The position numbers and the translations under genes are program-made. 40,535 nucleotides of DNA, taken from positions 1 to 40,535 of the IMG/VR virus record IMGVR_UViG_3300042401_000459; one strand, given 5' to 3'. Below are positions 29,023 to 38,584 of this stretch, one piece after another; within the stretch, counting starts at the first letter, position 1; each line of letters starts with the position of its first letter. The notes under the pieces were generated by a model. It was not told the DNA's origin. It made no database searches and saw only the letters and a list, made by a program, of their open reading frames with translations. Source of the stretch: a virus.

Positions 29023-31509
29023 ATGCCACTTCTTCTAAGATCGCAGGGAAGACAAGAAATAGCAAGAAGCGTTTATCGTGACATCTATAACGAGAACGAC
29101 TACTACTATTTCTTTGTCTCCCGAACTCAAGAATGGGCGGACGAGGAGGATCCAGAGCAACCAATTGACTCTGTATCATACTCAAACACGTCCCACAGAA
29201 ACATGTTGTTTGTCAAAAGAATTCAGGCAAATGATGCGGTCTTAATGGCACCCAGACATAATTGGGCGCTAGGTACAGTATACGATCAATATGATGATGC
29301 GTATGGCGAAACAGATGCTAATGATGATTTAATCACGCCATACTCTGCGGGGTCTACAACACTAAACACTGCCGTGTTTTATGTTGTCACCGATGAATAT
29401 AACGTATACAAATGTATTAGCAATGGCGGAGATTCTGAAAGTACAGTAAAACCAACAGGAACAGATACTAATACATTTGAAACATCAGACGGGTATATTT
29501 GGAAGTTTATGTTCAGAGTTGAGGCAGGTGACGTTACCAAGTTTTTGACTACAACACATATTCCTGTCCGTAAAATGGCAGGTCTTGGTGAACCTCAGTT
29601 TGATGTAAATGGTTTTATAGACAATATTTCTGTCACTTCTGGTGGATCTGGTTATTCAACGGCACCGTATGTTGTAATCCAAGGCGATGGTAAAACTGCT
29701 CCTACTGTATCTATCGATAGTACAACTGGTCAAGATGCCGCTGCGTTCTCTATTTGCTCAACCGCTGGCGATCCTCCTGTAGATATTGTTTCTTCAATTA
29801 TCGTAACAAATGGCGGATCGGGTTATAGATCTCAAGTTTCTAAAACTTTTAATGGATCTTCTTCTGCTGCAGTTTCAGTTTCAAATAATACGATTTCTAT
29901 CACTTCTCACGGGTTTACTGATTTAGATCTGGTGACATATTCAAATGGTGGTGGAACTTCTATTGGTGGTCTTTCGAATGATAGACCATATTATGTGATT
30001 TATATTGGCGCGAATACAATTAAACTCGCCACATCATATGAAAATGCTGATAATGCTGTTGCCATCGATCTAACTTCTCTTGGTACTGGCAGTTCACATA
30101 CACTTACATTCGAAGGAACTACGGTATCCCTTTTGGGTGGTGCGGGTTCTGGTGCCACTGCTACACCAGTTATCTCTAGTGGTGTAATTACAGGAATCAC
30201 AGTAACCGATGGTGGAACTGGATATGCTGGTGCTAGAGCGACTGCTGTCTTGGGAGAAGGTGCATCTGCTTCCGAGGTAGACTCAGTTACAATAAACGAA
30301 CCTGGATCTGGATTCTCGTTTGCGAATGTTAGTTTTATTCCTGTTCCTGGCACGATAACTGCTACTGTTGCAACAAGCGGGACTGGTGGTCAGTTTACTT
30401 GCGGCAACTCAACTCTAACAGTTGGCAGCCACATTTTAATTACTGGTACACGTGCAGGTACAGGCACTATTACTGGGTACACATCAGGAACCACATATAA
30501 AGTTTCTGCTGTAACTGGTACATCACCAAACGTTACTGGATTTACCCTTCAAACTTCTGCGGGTGCTGCAATCGTAACTACTGCTGGTACTCTAACTGGT
30601 CTAACATATACAAAAGTAATCAATGAAACTGCAACAGCATCTGCAGTTCTTGGATTTACTGAAGGTGGAACTCCACAAGAAAACGTAGAAGCAGCGGCGA
30701 CTCCTGGAACCATCGATAGAATCGTTATTCTTTCTGGTGGTAACAGTTATATTTCAGGTGATGCCTCGATCTCTATTATTGGTGATGGTCAAGATGCAGA
30801 AGCAACACTGACATTAAATGATGGCGTCGTTACTGATGTCACCATAACAAATCCAGGATCTGGTTATAGTTTTGCAGAAATCTCTGTTGTTAATGCGGCA
30901 GAAGGATCTCCAGGTAATGGCGCCACTTTCCGAGCTGTTGTTTCACCGTATGGTGGACATGGTTCCAATCCACAGAAAGAGTTGTTTGCTAAGAGTCTAT
31001 CATTGACGGTTTCTCTCGCGAACGAAACCTCTGATACTTTCTTGAATAACGATTTCCGCCAATTGGGTATTATTAAGAATCCTAGAATTTTTGGTTCTTC
31101 TGATAACTTTACTTCAAATACTGGTAATTGTTGCTATGTTATCGCAATAAATAGTCCTGAATTAGTAGATTATGATGATGTTATTACGAGTGATGATGGG
31201 GGTAGATTTATTGTTGTTCAAAAAGAAGATAGCAATAATAATGGTGTTGTGGATAGAATCCACTTGTTACCTATTATACCGAAAATTTCTGGTACTAGCA
31301 TTTTGACTAATTTGACTCAAGAACTATCATTAGGATCTCCTGTTGCGGACACCTTCAATATTGGCACAGTGGTATCTCCTATTTTAGTTGCTGTTCTGGA
31401 ACCAGAAGTCGACAATAGAACTGGCGAAATCATATATCTAGATAACAGAATTAAAATCATTAGAACATCTGATCAAGTTGAAAAAATCAGAGCGTTGATC
31501 AATTTTTAA
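29023..31509 (+). CDS. 8: Baseplate wedge protein gp8 with inserted beta modules
   Basis: 828 residues against about 334 in T4 gp8. The N-terminal about 190 residues match gp8 (DNEND-like YNENDYYYFFVSRTQEWADEEDPEQPIDS, RNMLFVKRIQANDAVLMAPRHNW, YKCISNGGDSESTVKPTGTDTNTFETSDGYIWKFMF). The C-terminus also matches (NDFRQLGIIKNPR, TGEIIYLDNR, RTSDQVEKIRALINF). Between them are several Gly-rich GGSGY modules and two other modules shared with the large downstream protein (residues about 284-364 and 446-529). gp8 joins gp7 and gp10 in the outer wedge; the insertions probably decorate the baseplate. No clear ribosome binding site; it starts 6 bases after the previous stop. Confidence 0.88.
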   Translation: MPLLLRSQGRQEIARSVYRDIYNENDYYYFFVSRTQEWADEEDPEQPIDSVSYSNTSHRNMLFVKRIQANDAVLMAPRHNWALGTVYDQYDDAYGETDANDDLITPYSAGSTTLNTAVFYVVTDEYNVYKCISNGGDSESTVKPTGTDTNTFETSDGYIWKFMFRVEAGDVTKFLTTTHIPVRKMAGLGEPQFDVNGFIDNISVTSGGSGYSTAPYVVIQGDGKTAPTVSIDSTTGQDAAAFSICSTAGDPPVDIVSSIIVTNGGSGYRSQVSKTFNGSSSAAVSVSNNTISITSHGFTDLDLVTYSNGGGTSIGGLSNDRPYYVIYIGANTIKLATSYENADNAVAIDLTSLGTGSSHTLTFEGTTVSLLGGAGSGATATPVISSGVITGITVTDGGTGYAGARATAVLGEGASASEVDSVTINEPGSGFSFANVSFIPVPGTITATVATSGTGGQFTCGNSTLTVGSHILITGTRAGTGTITGYTSGTTYKVSAVTGTSPNVTGFTLQTSAGAAIVTTAGTLTGLTYTKVINETATASAVLGFTEGGTPQENVEAAATPGTIDRIVILSGGNSYISGDASISIIGDGQDAEATLTLNDGVVTDVTITNPGSGYSFAEISVVNAAEGSPGNGATFRAVVSPYGGHGSNPQKELFAKSLSLTVSLANETSDTFLNNDFRQLGIIKNPRIFGSSDNFTSNTGNCCYVIAINSPELVDYDDVITSDDGGRFIVVQKEDSNNNGVVDRIHLLPIIPKISGTSILTNLTQELSLGSPVADTFNIGTVVSPILVAVLEPEVDNRTGEIIYLDNRIKIIRTSDQVEKIRALINF
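30361..30609 (+). repeat. Module shared with the 2116-aa gene (copy in gp8)
   Basis: Encodes TATVATSG...FTCG...TGYTSGTTYKVSAVTG followed by AAIVTTAGTLTGLTY. Closely similar DNA recurs at 37162-37440 with the two parts in the opposite order. Confidence 0.8.
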
Positions 31510-31524
31510 AAGAAGTAGGAAAAT

Positions 31525-34500
31525 ATGGCACTCGACTTAAATTTATCTCCGTATTATGACGACTTCAATGAATCTAAAAAGTTTCATAGAATTCTCTTCA
31601 AACCAGGATATGCTGTTCAGGCACGCGAACTTACGCAACTACAGTCTATCCTGCAAAATCAGGTTAATAAGTTTGGTGATCATATTTTCAAGAATGGCGC
31701 GATCGTTTCGGGTTGCGACGTTCAGATTGATAATGAATTATCATATGTAAAGATTGATGCAAACGCTGCGGGAAATGCGTCACTTCCATCGTATATCGGT
31801 GCTACAGTTGAGGGTAGTAACGGTCTTAAAGCGGTAATCGTAGATGCAGTCGATGCAACAGCATCTGATCCAGGAACTCTTTACCTAAGATATACCAGTG
31901 GTGATGGTAGCACAAATACCGTTCACTTCATTGGAACAGAAACTCTTACAGTTGTGTCAGATAATGTATCTTATGATGGGGATGAATTTACTGTTCAAGC
32001 ACTTGAAGTTGACACCGAAGTATTGACAAATAACTATTGGGGTCGTGCTACTCGTATGACTCTTGGTGACGGTATTCTTTATATCGACGGTAAGTTTGTT
32101 CTCCATACTTCTCAGACAATCTATCTTTCAAAGTATACACACAATCCATCAGGTAGTGTGTGTGTTGCAGCAGACGAACAAAATATAGACTCTGGTGATG
32201 ATGAAACTCTGCTTGATCCAGCACAGGGCACATATAATTTTACTGCTCCTGGTGCAGATAGATACTATGTCTCAACTTTGTTGAAGTTCTTTGCAGCTGG
32301 TACTGTAATCGATGACGGATATTATGAGGTTGCTACTGTCGTTCTTGGTGGACTCAATAGAACACATACTTCTGACATCTATGCTAAACTCGGCGACAAT
32401 CTAGCACGTAGAACATATGACGAGTCGGGTAACTATACAGTAAAGTCATTCCCTGTTCTGGTTCGTGAACACCTTGATGACACTACAAACAATGGACTCT
32501 ATACTGAGGAACTTGGTGGTAGTACTGATCTGCTTGCTGTCGGTTTAGAGGCAGGCAAGGCATATGTTCGCGGTTATGAGTATGAAACTCGCCAGACAGA
32601 ATATGCCTTTACTGAAAAAGGTATCGACACTGTAAAGAAATATAGCGTTCCTATTAGTTCTGCCTATGGTAACTATGTTGTTGTGACAGACTATAAGGGT
32701 GTTCTGCCACTAGATGGTTCTAAGATTTCTCTGCGTGATGCAGCGCAAAACGGTGTTTCTGGTTCACAGACAGCAGCACAAGGTAGCGAAATCGGTAGCG
32801 CACGTGTTCGTCACATCGAGTATGTGAGTGGAACTGTTGGATCTGCTGCAGCAGTTTATAACATCTATGTCTATGATGTTCAAATGACAACAGGCAACTT
32901 CGCTGATGTTGATGGTTTATATTACTCAACTAGCGGAACCAAGGATGGTTATGCCGACGTTGTAGAATCTGTATTGAAGTCGGCACAATACAATAAACTT
33001 CTCTATAGAATGCCATCGCGTGCTACTAAAACAATCAGACCTGCTCCTTCTGGTAACTACGAAACATCTCTATATTATACTAAAGTGTATACGGGTGTTT
33101 CTATTACTTCAGGCGCTGGTAGTATTACTCTGTCTGGTAATGAGTTCTTTATTCAAAATACCGATGATGCGATTGAGTCTTATATCAACAACAATCTGTT
33201 GATGGTAAGAGACACTGATGGTGAAATTATTGATCTGACGACAGGCACAGTTGATGCACTAGATGCTTCTGCTCAAATTCTCAGTTTTACTGCTCTAGAA
33301 GACAGTGGTAGTTCTGTATTCACTGATACCGTTACCATATATGCTACGGTTGAAGTAAACCTCGCGGCACCTCTTGTCAAAACTCTTAACAGAGCGAGAT
33401 ATGTTGCGTTTGACCTGTCTCATAAAATTCTTGCTTCTGCAGTAGATGTTTCCACTGAAACATTTACATATACTGCTCACGGATATTCTTCTGGTGATGC
33501 TGTAGTATATTACAATGGTGGCGGTACAAGTGTTGCAGGATTGACAAGTGGAACTACATATTACGTAATTTCTGCTGGATTAACTGCTAATGCCTTTAGA
33601 GTATCAGCATCATCAGGCGGTAGTGCGGTTAATCTTACAGGAACAGGTAACGATCTTCAGTACTTCTTCAAGGTCGGTGGCGGAACGTCATTAAATCTTG
33701 GTGTTGCAGATATATTCTCTGTTGATGCTGTTTATAAGGCAGCAGTTGGAACTTCTTACTCAAATATCGTAACAACTGGCACGGATATTGCTTCACAATA
33801 TACTTTAGATAATGGTCAGCGTGATAATACGTACGAACTCGGTAAACTTACTGCAGTCAATGGGGCTGCTTCTCTCGCTGGATTCAATCTAGTTGCTAAG
33901 ATTAGTTACTTCACTCATACGGAAACTGCATCTACTGCTGGTTACTTCGCAGTTGATTCGTATCCTGTTAACGACGCAGTTGTTGGTGGTGGTAATATCA
34001 AAACATACGAGATTCCGATCTACACATCGACTACAACTGGTGAGTCGTATGATCTTCGTGATACCCTCGACTTTAGAATAAGAATTACTGACTCGATTAC
34101 TCCTGTTACCTTTGCGTCTATCGCTTCGGTTCCAGTAAATCCTGTAGTATCGACAACAGTTGATCCTGCTTCTTTTGGTCTCACTATTCCTAGACCCGAA
34201 CAAGAAATCAATATCAATTACGAATATTATGTTGGTCGTAAAGATAAGATCGTATTGGATGACAATGGTGTGTTCTCTGCTGTAAGCGGAACTCCATCAC
34301 TGACTCCAGTTGAACCGCTTACTCCTGAAAACGCAATGTGTATTGCCATTGTTACAATCCCACCATTTCCATCTCTTGCTCCTAATGTTGCTAAGTCAAC
34401 TGGACGCAATGAATATGGTGTAACTTTCCGCACTCTTGATAATCGTCGTTACACAATGCGTGATATCGGCGGAATTGCGCAACGTATTACTCGTTTGGAA

Positions 34501-37500
34501 TACTACACTTCTCTGACTCTTCTCGAAAAGTCAACTGAATCACTGTTCATTCCTAGTGCAACAGACCCAACGCTAAATAGATTTAAGCATGGTATTCTGG
34601 TAGATGCGTTTACTGGTCACAACGTTGGCAATCCAAAAGATCTCAACTATAGTTGCTCTATTGACGCAATCAATCAAGAACTTCGTCCGTTCTTTAATAT
34701 TGAGAATGTCGACCTGATTTTTGATTCGGTAAATTCTCTTGGTGTAAAGAAAACAGGTGATCTATTAACACTTCCATATAACTATACAGTTCTTACTCAG
34801 AATACATTTGCTTCTAAGTCAAGAAACTGTGTAGGCGATCTGCTGTTCTCTTTCATTGGTGACATGACTCTCGATCCTCCTGTTGATAACTGGACTGATA
34901 CTGCACAAAGTCCCGATCTCGCTGTAAACTTCGACGGTAACTACGACAACTTTGCTGCGATGGCAAATTCTTGGGGGACTCAGTGGAATGATTGGCAGGA
35001 TATCGTAACTGGTCGTTCTGTCTCCACTGACACAACCAGTACTGGTGGACAGACTCGCGTATCTGGTGATACGTTATTCCAAGATCAAATTCAGATTTCA
35101 ACTACTACCACTACACAGCGCCAAACTCGCCAAGGTGTGACTATGACTGTCACACCCGAAACTATCACAAGAGATCTTGGTGATCGTGTAACAAATGCTT
35201 CTATCATTCCATATATGAGAAGCGTTACAATTACTGTTAAGTGCAAGAGACTGAAACCAGCGACTAGAATTTATCCATTCTTCGACGGTATTGATGTTAC
35301 AGCACATTGTCGTCCACTATTAAGTGCTGCCCTTGCAGCATCACCAACCGATCCCGCAGAATATTCTCAATATGCTATCACAAATGGTACGGGTGATTAT
35401 GGTGATTCGTTAATTACTGATGCGGACGGAGAACTTGCAATTCAGTTTAGAATTCCTGCTGGTACGTTTAGAACAGGAACTAAGAATTTCAGAGTTTGCG
35501 ATGATCCGTTTAACAGATCTGCATTCGTCACAACCTCTGCGACAAATTCGTTCTCTGCCAATGGTCTCTCGCAAGTTGTCCAAGGAACTGTTGTTTCTAC
35601 AAGAGAGGCAAATGTTGCGTTTAATACTGTAAGCGATTCTCGCTCTGTAACTGAAAGCAATACTACTGCAAATCGTATTGGTGAAAGAGCAGTCGGGGTT
35701 GTTCAGAATACCACGGTAAACAATACGTTTACTACAGTTAATAATACCACAAACGTTTCTAATACTACCAATAACACAACTGTTGTTAATGAAACCAATG
35801 TCATCAACACTGTGGTTAATGCCATTACGAATGTAAATGAAACTAATATTACCAATAATCCAGTTATTGTTATTGAGAGAGAAATTCCAGTTGTAGTACT
35901 TGTAACGCCACCTGAGGAACTACCACCACCGCCAACAGTTCCTGAGGACTCAGGTCCACCTTCAGAAGCAGTCTTTATTGAACCAGGTGACTTTGGCGAT
36001 TTTGGGATCGACATGCTTGGAAATAATTGGGGCACTTCTCTGCGGGGAGGAGTCTTTTCCATGGGAGGAATGGATCCACTCGCACAAAGTTTCTTTGTCA
36101 ATGGAATGCCATTCGGAACATTTGTAACTGGTCTGGACGTATACTTCAGAACTAAGGGAACTGCGCCAATCACCCTGCAACTTCGTGAGATGATTAATGG
36201 ATTCCCGACAGAGAAGGTTCTTCCTTTCGGCGAAGTTACCAAAACTGCAGACGAGGTTGCCACTTCGACTGAGGATGCCGATGGTGTTGTGACATTCTCT
36301 GACACGAATTTTACATTCCCATCGCCTGTTTATCTACAGAATAATACGGAATACTGTTTCGTTCTTCTACCTGCTGGTAACGATCCTGGATATACTGCAT
36401 GGGTTTCGGAAATCGGCGAAAATGAAGTAGGTACTTCTAAGAGAATTTCAGAGCAACCAAATGTTGGTATGTTGTTTACTTCAGCAAACAATCGCACTTG
36501 GAGCGAAAAGCAAGCAGAAGATATGAAGTTTACTTTGTATCGCGCAATCTTTGATACATCCGTTATCTCGACTGCTAAGTTCCAGAATTCTAACTATGAC
36601 TATCTTGCGCTCTCGGATGTTATGTATCTTGCTGCTGATGATACTGTTTCGGCATCCAAGTTTGCTGCAGGCGAGAAGGTTTACGTAGAAGGATCTGAGT
36701 CAACTAAGTATGGTTATGTAAAGCAATACGATCCTCTGTATAATGTTCTGAAGATTGTCGTTCAAGAAGGCGCATTCGCTGCTGCTGATACAATCACCAA
36801 CGGGACAATTTACACTACCGTCGCTGAAGTTGAAAATAAACTGATCAACTCTATCCAAACCAATATCGGTTATATGGACTTCACACCAACTACAGGCGTC
36901 TGGAGTTATGCTAAAACTGCAACTGGTGCTGCTGCTGGAGGAACTACGTTCGAACGTCTAACGTTTGGTGAAACAAATGACATCCCAACAGAAGCAGCGA
37001 TTTATTCGAAGTCAAATGAGACTGCTGATCTTGATGGGGATAAGTCACTAAACATTCGTTTTGGTATGAAGACAATGACTGACACGGTTTCTCCTGTGAT
37101 CGATCTTAGAAAGTGTTCGTTGATCTGTATTTCAAATTATATTAACGCTTATGAAGCTGCTGCCGCAATTGTAACTACTGCTGGTACGTTGACGGGTCTA
37201 TCATATGCAACTACAACAGCAGGCATTCCTGGCACTCTTGCTGCTACTGTAGCAACAAGCGGAACTGCTGGTGAGTTTACTTGTGGTGCATCAACTCTAG
37301 CAGTTGGTAGTCGTGTTACAATTACTGGTACTCTTGCAGGTACAGGCGCTATTACTGGTTATACAACTGGAACAACATATAAGGTTTCTGCTGTGACTGG
37401 GTCATCACCGAACGTTACTGGATTTACTCTAACGACTACTGGTACAAGCGAAGAGAACAACGCTGGAACTGCAAGTTCTAAGTATATCTCGCGTCGGGTT

Positions 37501-37875
37501 AATCTAGAAAATAACGCAGAAGATTTGAAGGTCTATCTGAGCAATTATCTACCAACAGGAACCTCAGCGAAAGTATATGCTAAGTTGCAGAATCCGTCTG
37601 ATTCTAGAAACTTTGACGATCTTGATTGGGTAGAACTAGAGACGAGCGTATCGCCACTAAGTTCTACTGCCGCTGCTGGATTCGTTGAGTATGAATATAA
37701 AATACCAAATGCAAATAAAGTTGGTAGCGTAGAAGATGGTGAATTTACATACACCTATTCGGGAGCGACTTATACCACATATAACACAATGGCGATTAAG
37801 ATTGTTATGTTCTCTACAAATAGTTCTGTTGTTCCTAAGTTTAAGGAACTAAGAGCAATCGCGTTGCAGATATAA
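31525..37875 (+). CDS. Giant baseplate protein, DUF4815 N-terminus, gp10-like position
   Basis: 2116 residues. The N-terminus (LNLSPYYDDFNESKKFHRILFKPGYAVQARELTQLQSILQNQVNKFGDHIFKNGAIVSG) is the DUF4815 signature of large structural proteins in marine T4-like phages. Middle regions repeat beta modules, one shared with gp8 at about residues 635-715. Residues about 1392-1450 are an Asn/Thr/Val tract (NTTVNNTFTTVNNTTNVSN and onward), followed by a Pro hinge (about 1462-1478). Then comes MGGMDPLAQSFFVNGMPFGTFVTGLDVYFRTKG, a conserved block I associate with outer-wedge proteins. A second gp8-shared module lies at 1879-1972. AGTAGGA precedes the ATG. It probably replaces T4 gp10 and neighbours at the baseplate rim. 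Confidence 0.75.
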   Translation: MALDLNLSPYYDDFNESKKFHRILFKPGYAVQARELTQLQSILQNQVNKFGDHIFKNGAIVSGCDVQIDNELSYVKIDANAAGNASLPSYIGATVEGSNGLKAVIVDAVDATASDPGTLYLRYTSGDGSTNTVHFIGTETLTVVSDNVSYDGDEFTVQALEVDTEVLTNNYWGRATRMTLGDGILYIDGKFVLHTSQTIYLSKYTHNPSGSVCVAADEQNIDSGDDETLLDPAQGTYNFTAPGADRYYVSTLLKFFAAGTVIDDGYYEVATVVLGGLNRTHTSDIYAKLGDNLARRTYDESGNYTVKSFPVLVREHLDDTTNNGLYTEELGGSTDLLAVGLEAGKAYVRGYEYETRQTEYAFTEKGIDTVKKYSVPISSAYGNYVVVTDYKGVLPLDGSKISLRDAAQNGVSGSQTAAQGSEIGSARVRHIEYVSGTVGSAAAVYNIYVYDVQMTTGNFADVDGLYYSTSGTKDGYADVVESVLKSAQYNKLLYRMPSRATKTIRPAPSGNYETSLYYTKVYTGVSITSGAGSITLSGNEFFIQNTDDAIESYINNNLLMVRDTDGEIIDLTTGTVDALDASAQILSFTALEDSGSSVFTDTVTIYATVEVNLAAPLVKTLNRARYVAFDLSHKILASAVDVSTETFTYTAHGYSSGDAVVYYNGGGTSVAGLTSGTTYYVISAGLTANAFRVSASSGGSAVNLTGTGNDLQYFFKVGGGTSLNLGVADIFSVDAVYKAAVGTSYSNIVTTGTDIASQYTLDNGQRDNTYELGKLTAVNGAASLAGFNLVAKISYFTHTETASTAGYFAVDSYPVNDAVVGGGNIKTYEIPIYTSTTTGESYDLRDTLDFRIRITDSITPVTFASIASVPVNPVVSTTVDPASFGLTIPRPEQEININYEYYVGRKDKIVLDDNGVFSAVSGTPSLTPVEPLTPENAMCIAIVTIPPFPSLAPNVAKSTGRNEYGVTFRTLDNRRYTMRDIGGIAQRITRLEYYTSLTLLEKSTESLFIPSATDPTLNRFKHGILVDAFTGHNVGNPKDLNYSCSIDAINQELRPFFNIENVDLIFDSVNSLGVKKTGDLLTLPYNYTVLTQNTFASKSRNCVGDLLFSFIGDMTLDPPVDNWTDTAQSPDLAVNFDGNYDNFAAMANSWGTQWNDWQDIVTGRSVSTDTTSTGGQTRVSGDTLFQDQIQISTTTTTQRQTRQGVTMTVTPETITRDLGDRVTNASIIPYMRSVTITVKCKRLKPATRIYPFFDGIDVTAHCRPLLSAALAASPTDPAEYSQYAITNGTGDYGDSLITDADGELAIQFRIPAGTFRTGTKNFRVCDDPFNRSAFVTTSATNSFSANGLSQVVQGTVVSTREANVAFNTVSDSRSVTESNTTANRIGERAVGVVQNTTVNNTFTTVNNTTNVSNTTNNTTVVNETNVINTVVNAITNVNETNITNNPVIVIEREIPVVVLVTPPEELPPPPTVPEDSGPPSEAVFIEPGDFGDFGIDMLGNNWGTSLRGGVFSMGGMDPLAQSFFVNGMPFGTFVTGLDVYFRTKGTAPITLQLREMINGFPTEKVLPFGEVTKTADEVATSTEDADGVVTFSDTNFTFPSPVYLQNNTEYCFVLLPAGNDPGYTAWVSEIGENEVGTSKRISEQPNVGMLFTSANNRTWSEKQAEDMKFTLYRAIFDTSVISTAKFQNSNYDYLALSDVMYLAADDTVSASKFAAGEKVYVEGSESTKYGYVKQYDPLYNVLKIVVQEGAFAAADTITNGTIYTTVAEVENKLINSIQTNIGYMDFTPTTGVWSYAKTATGAAAGGTTFERLTFGETNDIPTEAAIYSKSNETADLDGDKSLNIRFGMKTMTDTVSPVIDLRKCSLICISNYINAYEAAAAIVTTAGTLTGLSYATTTAGIPGTLAATVATSGTAGEFTCGASTLAVGSRVTITGTLAGTGAITGYTTGTTYKVSAVTGSSPNVTGFTLTTTGTSEENNAGTASSKYISRRVNLENNAEDLKVYLSNYLPTGTSAKVYAKLQNPSDSRNFDDLDWVELETSVSPLSSTAAAGFVEYEYKIPNANKVGSVEDGEFTYTYSGATYTTYNTMAIKIVMFSTNSSVVPKFKELRAIALQI
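37162..37440 (+). repeat. Module shared with gp8 (copy in the 2116-aa gene)
   Basis: Encodes AAIVTTAGTLTGLSY then ATVATSG...FTCG...TGYTTGTTYKVSAVTG, about 80% identical by eye at DNA level to 30361-30609 but circularly permuted in order, pointing to duplication or recombination between the two baseplate genes. Confidence 0.8.
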
Positions 37876-37876
37876 T

Positions 37877-38104
37877 ATGGCAAAATTTGCACTTGAAGAT
37901 ACTAATAAATACATTAGAGACGGAGACTCTAAAGCAATTGTCTCCAATGACAAAAATGCATTAGCAGCATACAATGCTCAGAGAGAAAGACTTCAGCAAA
38001 TGAAGTCATATGGTACTGAGATTTGTATACTTAAAGACGAATTGACAGAAATTAAATCTATGTTAAAACAATTTCTTAACAATCATGAAGGTAGGAAAGC
38101 ATGA
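37877..38104 (+). CDS. Small coiled-coil protein, 75 aa
   Basis: Starts MAKFALEDTNKYIRDGDSKAIVSNDKNAL and continues as a predicted helix with heptad-like Leu/Ile spacing (CILKDELTEIKSMLKQFLNN). In marine T4-like phages a similar small gene usually precedes fibre genes. A role as trimerisation or assembly factor for the neighbouring fibre proteins is an inference. It starts one base after the stop of the giant gene and overlaps the next gene by 4 bases (ATGA). Confidence 0.6.
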   Translation: MAKFALEDTNKYIRDGDSKAIVSNDKNALAAYNAQRERLQQMKSYGTEICILKDELTEIKSMLKQFLNNHEGRKA

Positions 38105-38583
38105 GCACAATTACACTGAGGTCTGTCAAAGGCATACCTTTAACAAATAACGAGGTGGATACTAACTTTACCAACCTCAACGAAGACAAGTATCAATCTG
38201 GTAGTAGTCCATCTTTTGTTGATCTGACATTAACTGGTGCATTGACCACATCGGTGGATGCTACGGTTACTGCTGCAGGAACTACACAGGGTGGTGCGAC
38301 TGCACTTACAAAGGCAGTCAGCATTGTTACCACAGCAACAGCAGATCAAGGAGTTAAACTCCCAACTGCTGTTGTTGGTCTTTCTGCTACTATTGTCAAT
38401 ACCACTGCAGTTAATATCAAAATTTATCCAAACACTTCTGATGTTATTGACGGAGGAACTGCGAACGTTGCTGTTAATCTAGCACCGTATAGTTCTGTTC
38501 AGTTAGTTGCGCAGGATGCGATAGATTGGTTTCGTATTACCAATCTTATTGTTTACGACACAAGTGGTAACAGGTTAAACTAA
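38101..38583 (+). CDS. Small structural/fibre-associated protein, 160 aa
   Basis: Begins TITLRSVKGIPLTNNEVDTNFTNLNEDKY, the LTxxEVDxNFxNLNxxK opening common at the N-terminus of many T4-like marine phage fibre and adaptor proteins, and continues as a Thr/Ala/Val-rich beta domain (VDLTLTGALTTSVDATVTAAG, then VKLPTAVVGLSATIVNTTAVNIKIYPN). It is probably a short fibre or head-fibre adaptor. It is coupled to the preceding gene by ATGA and is followed one base after its stop by the large repeat fibre gene. Confidence 0.6.
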   Translation: MSTITLRSVKGIPLTNNEVDTNFTNLNEDKYQSGSSPSFVDLTLTGALTTSVDATVTAAGTTQGGATALTKAVSIVTTATADQGVKLPTAVVGLSATIVNTTAVNIKIYPNTSDVIDGGTANVAVNLAPYSSVQLVAQDAIDWFRITNLIVYDTSGNRLN

Positions 38584-38584
38584 A

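Noticed and set aside
35703-36305. 200-codon minus-strand ORF
   Set aside because: Complement of the Asn/Thr/Val tract, giving Leu/Val/Thr repeats; no start signal or independent support.
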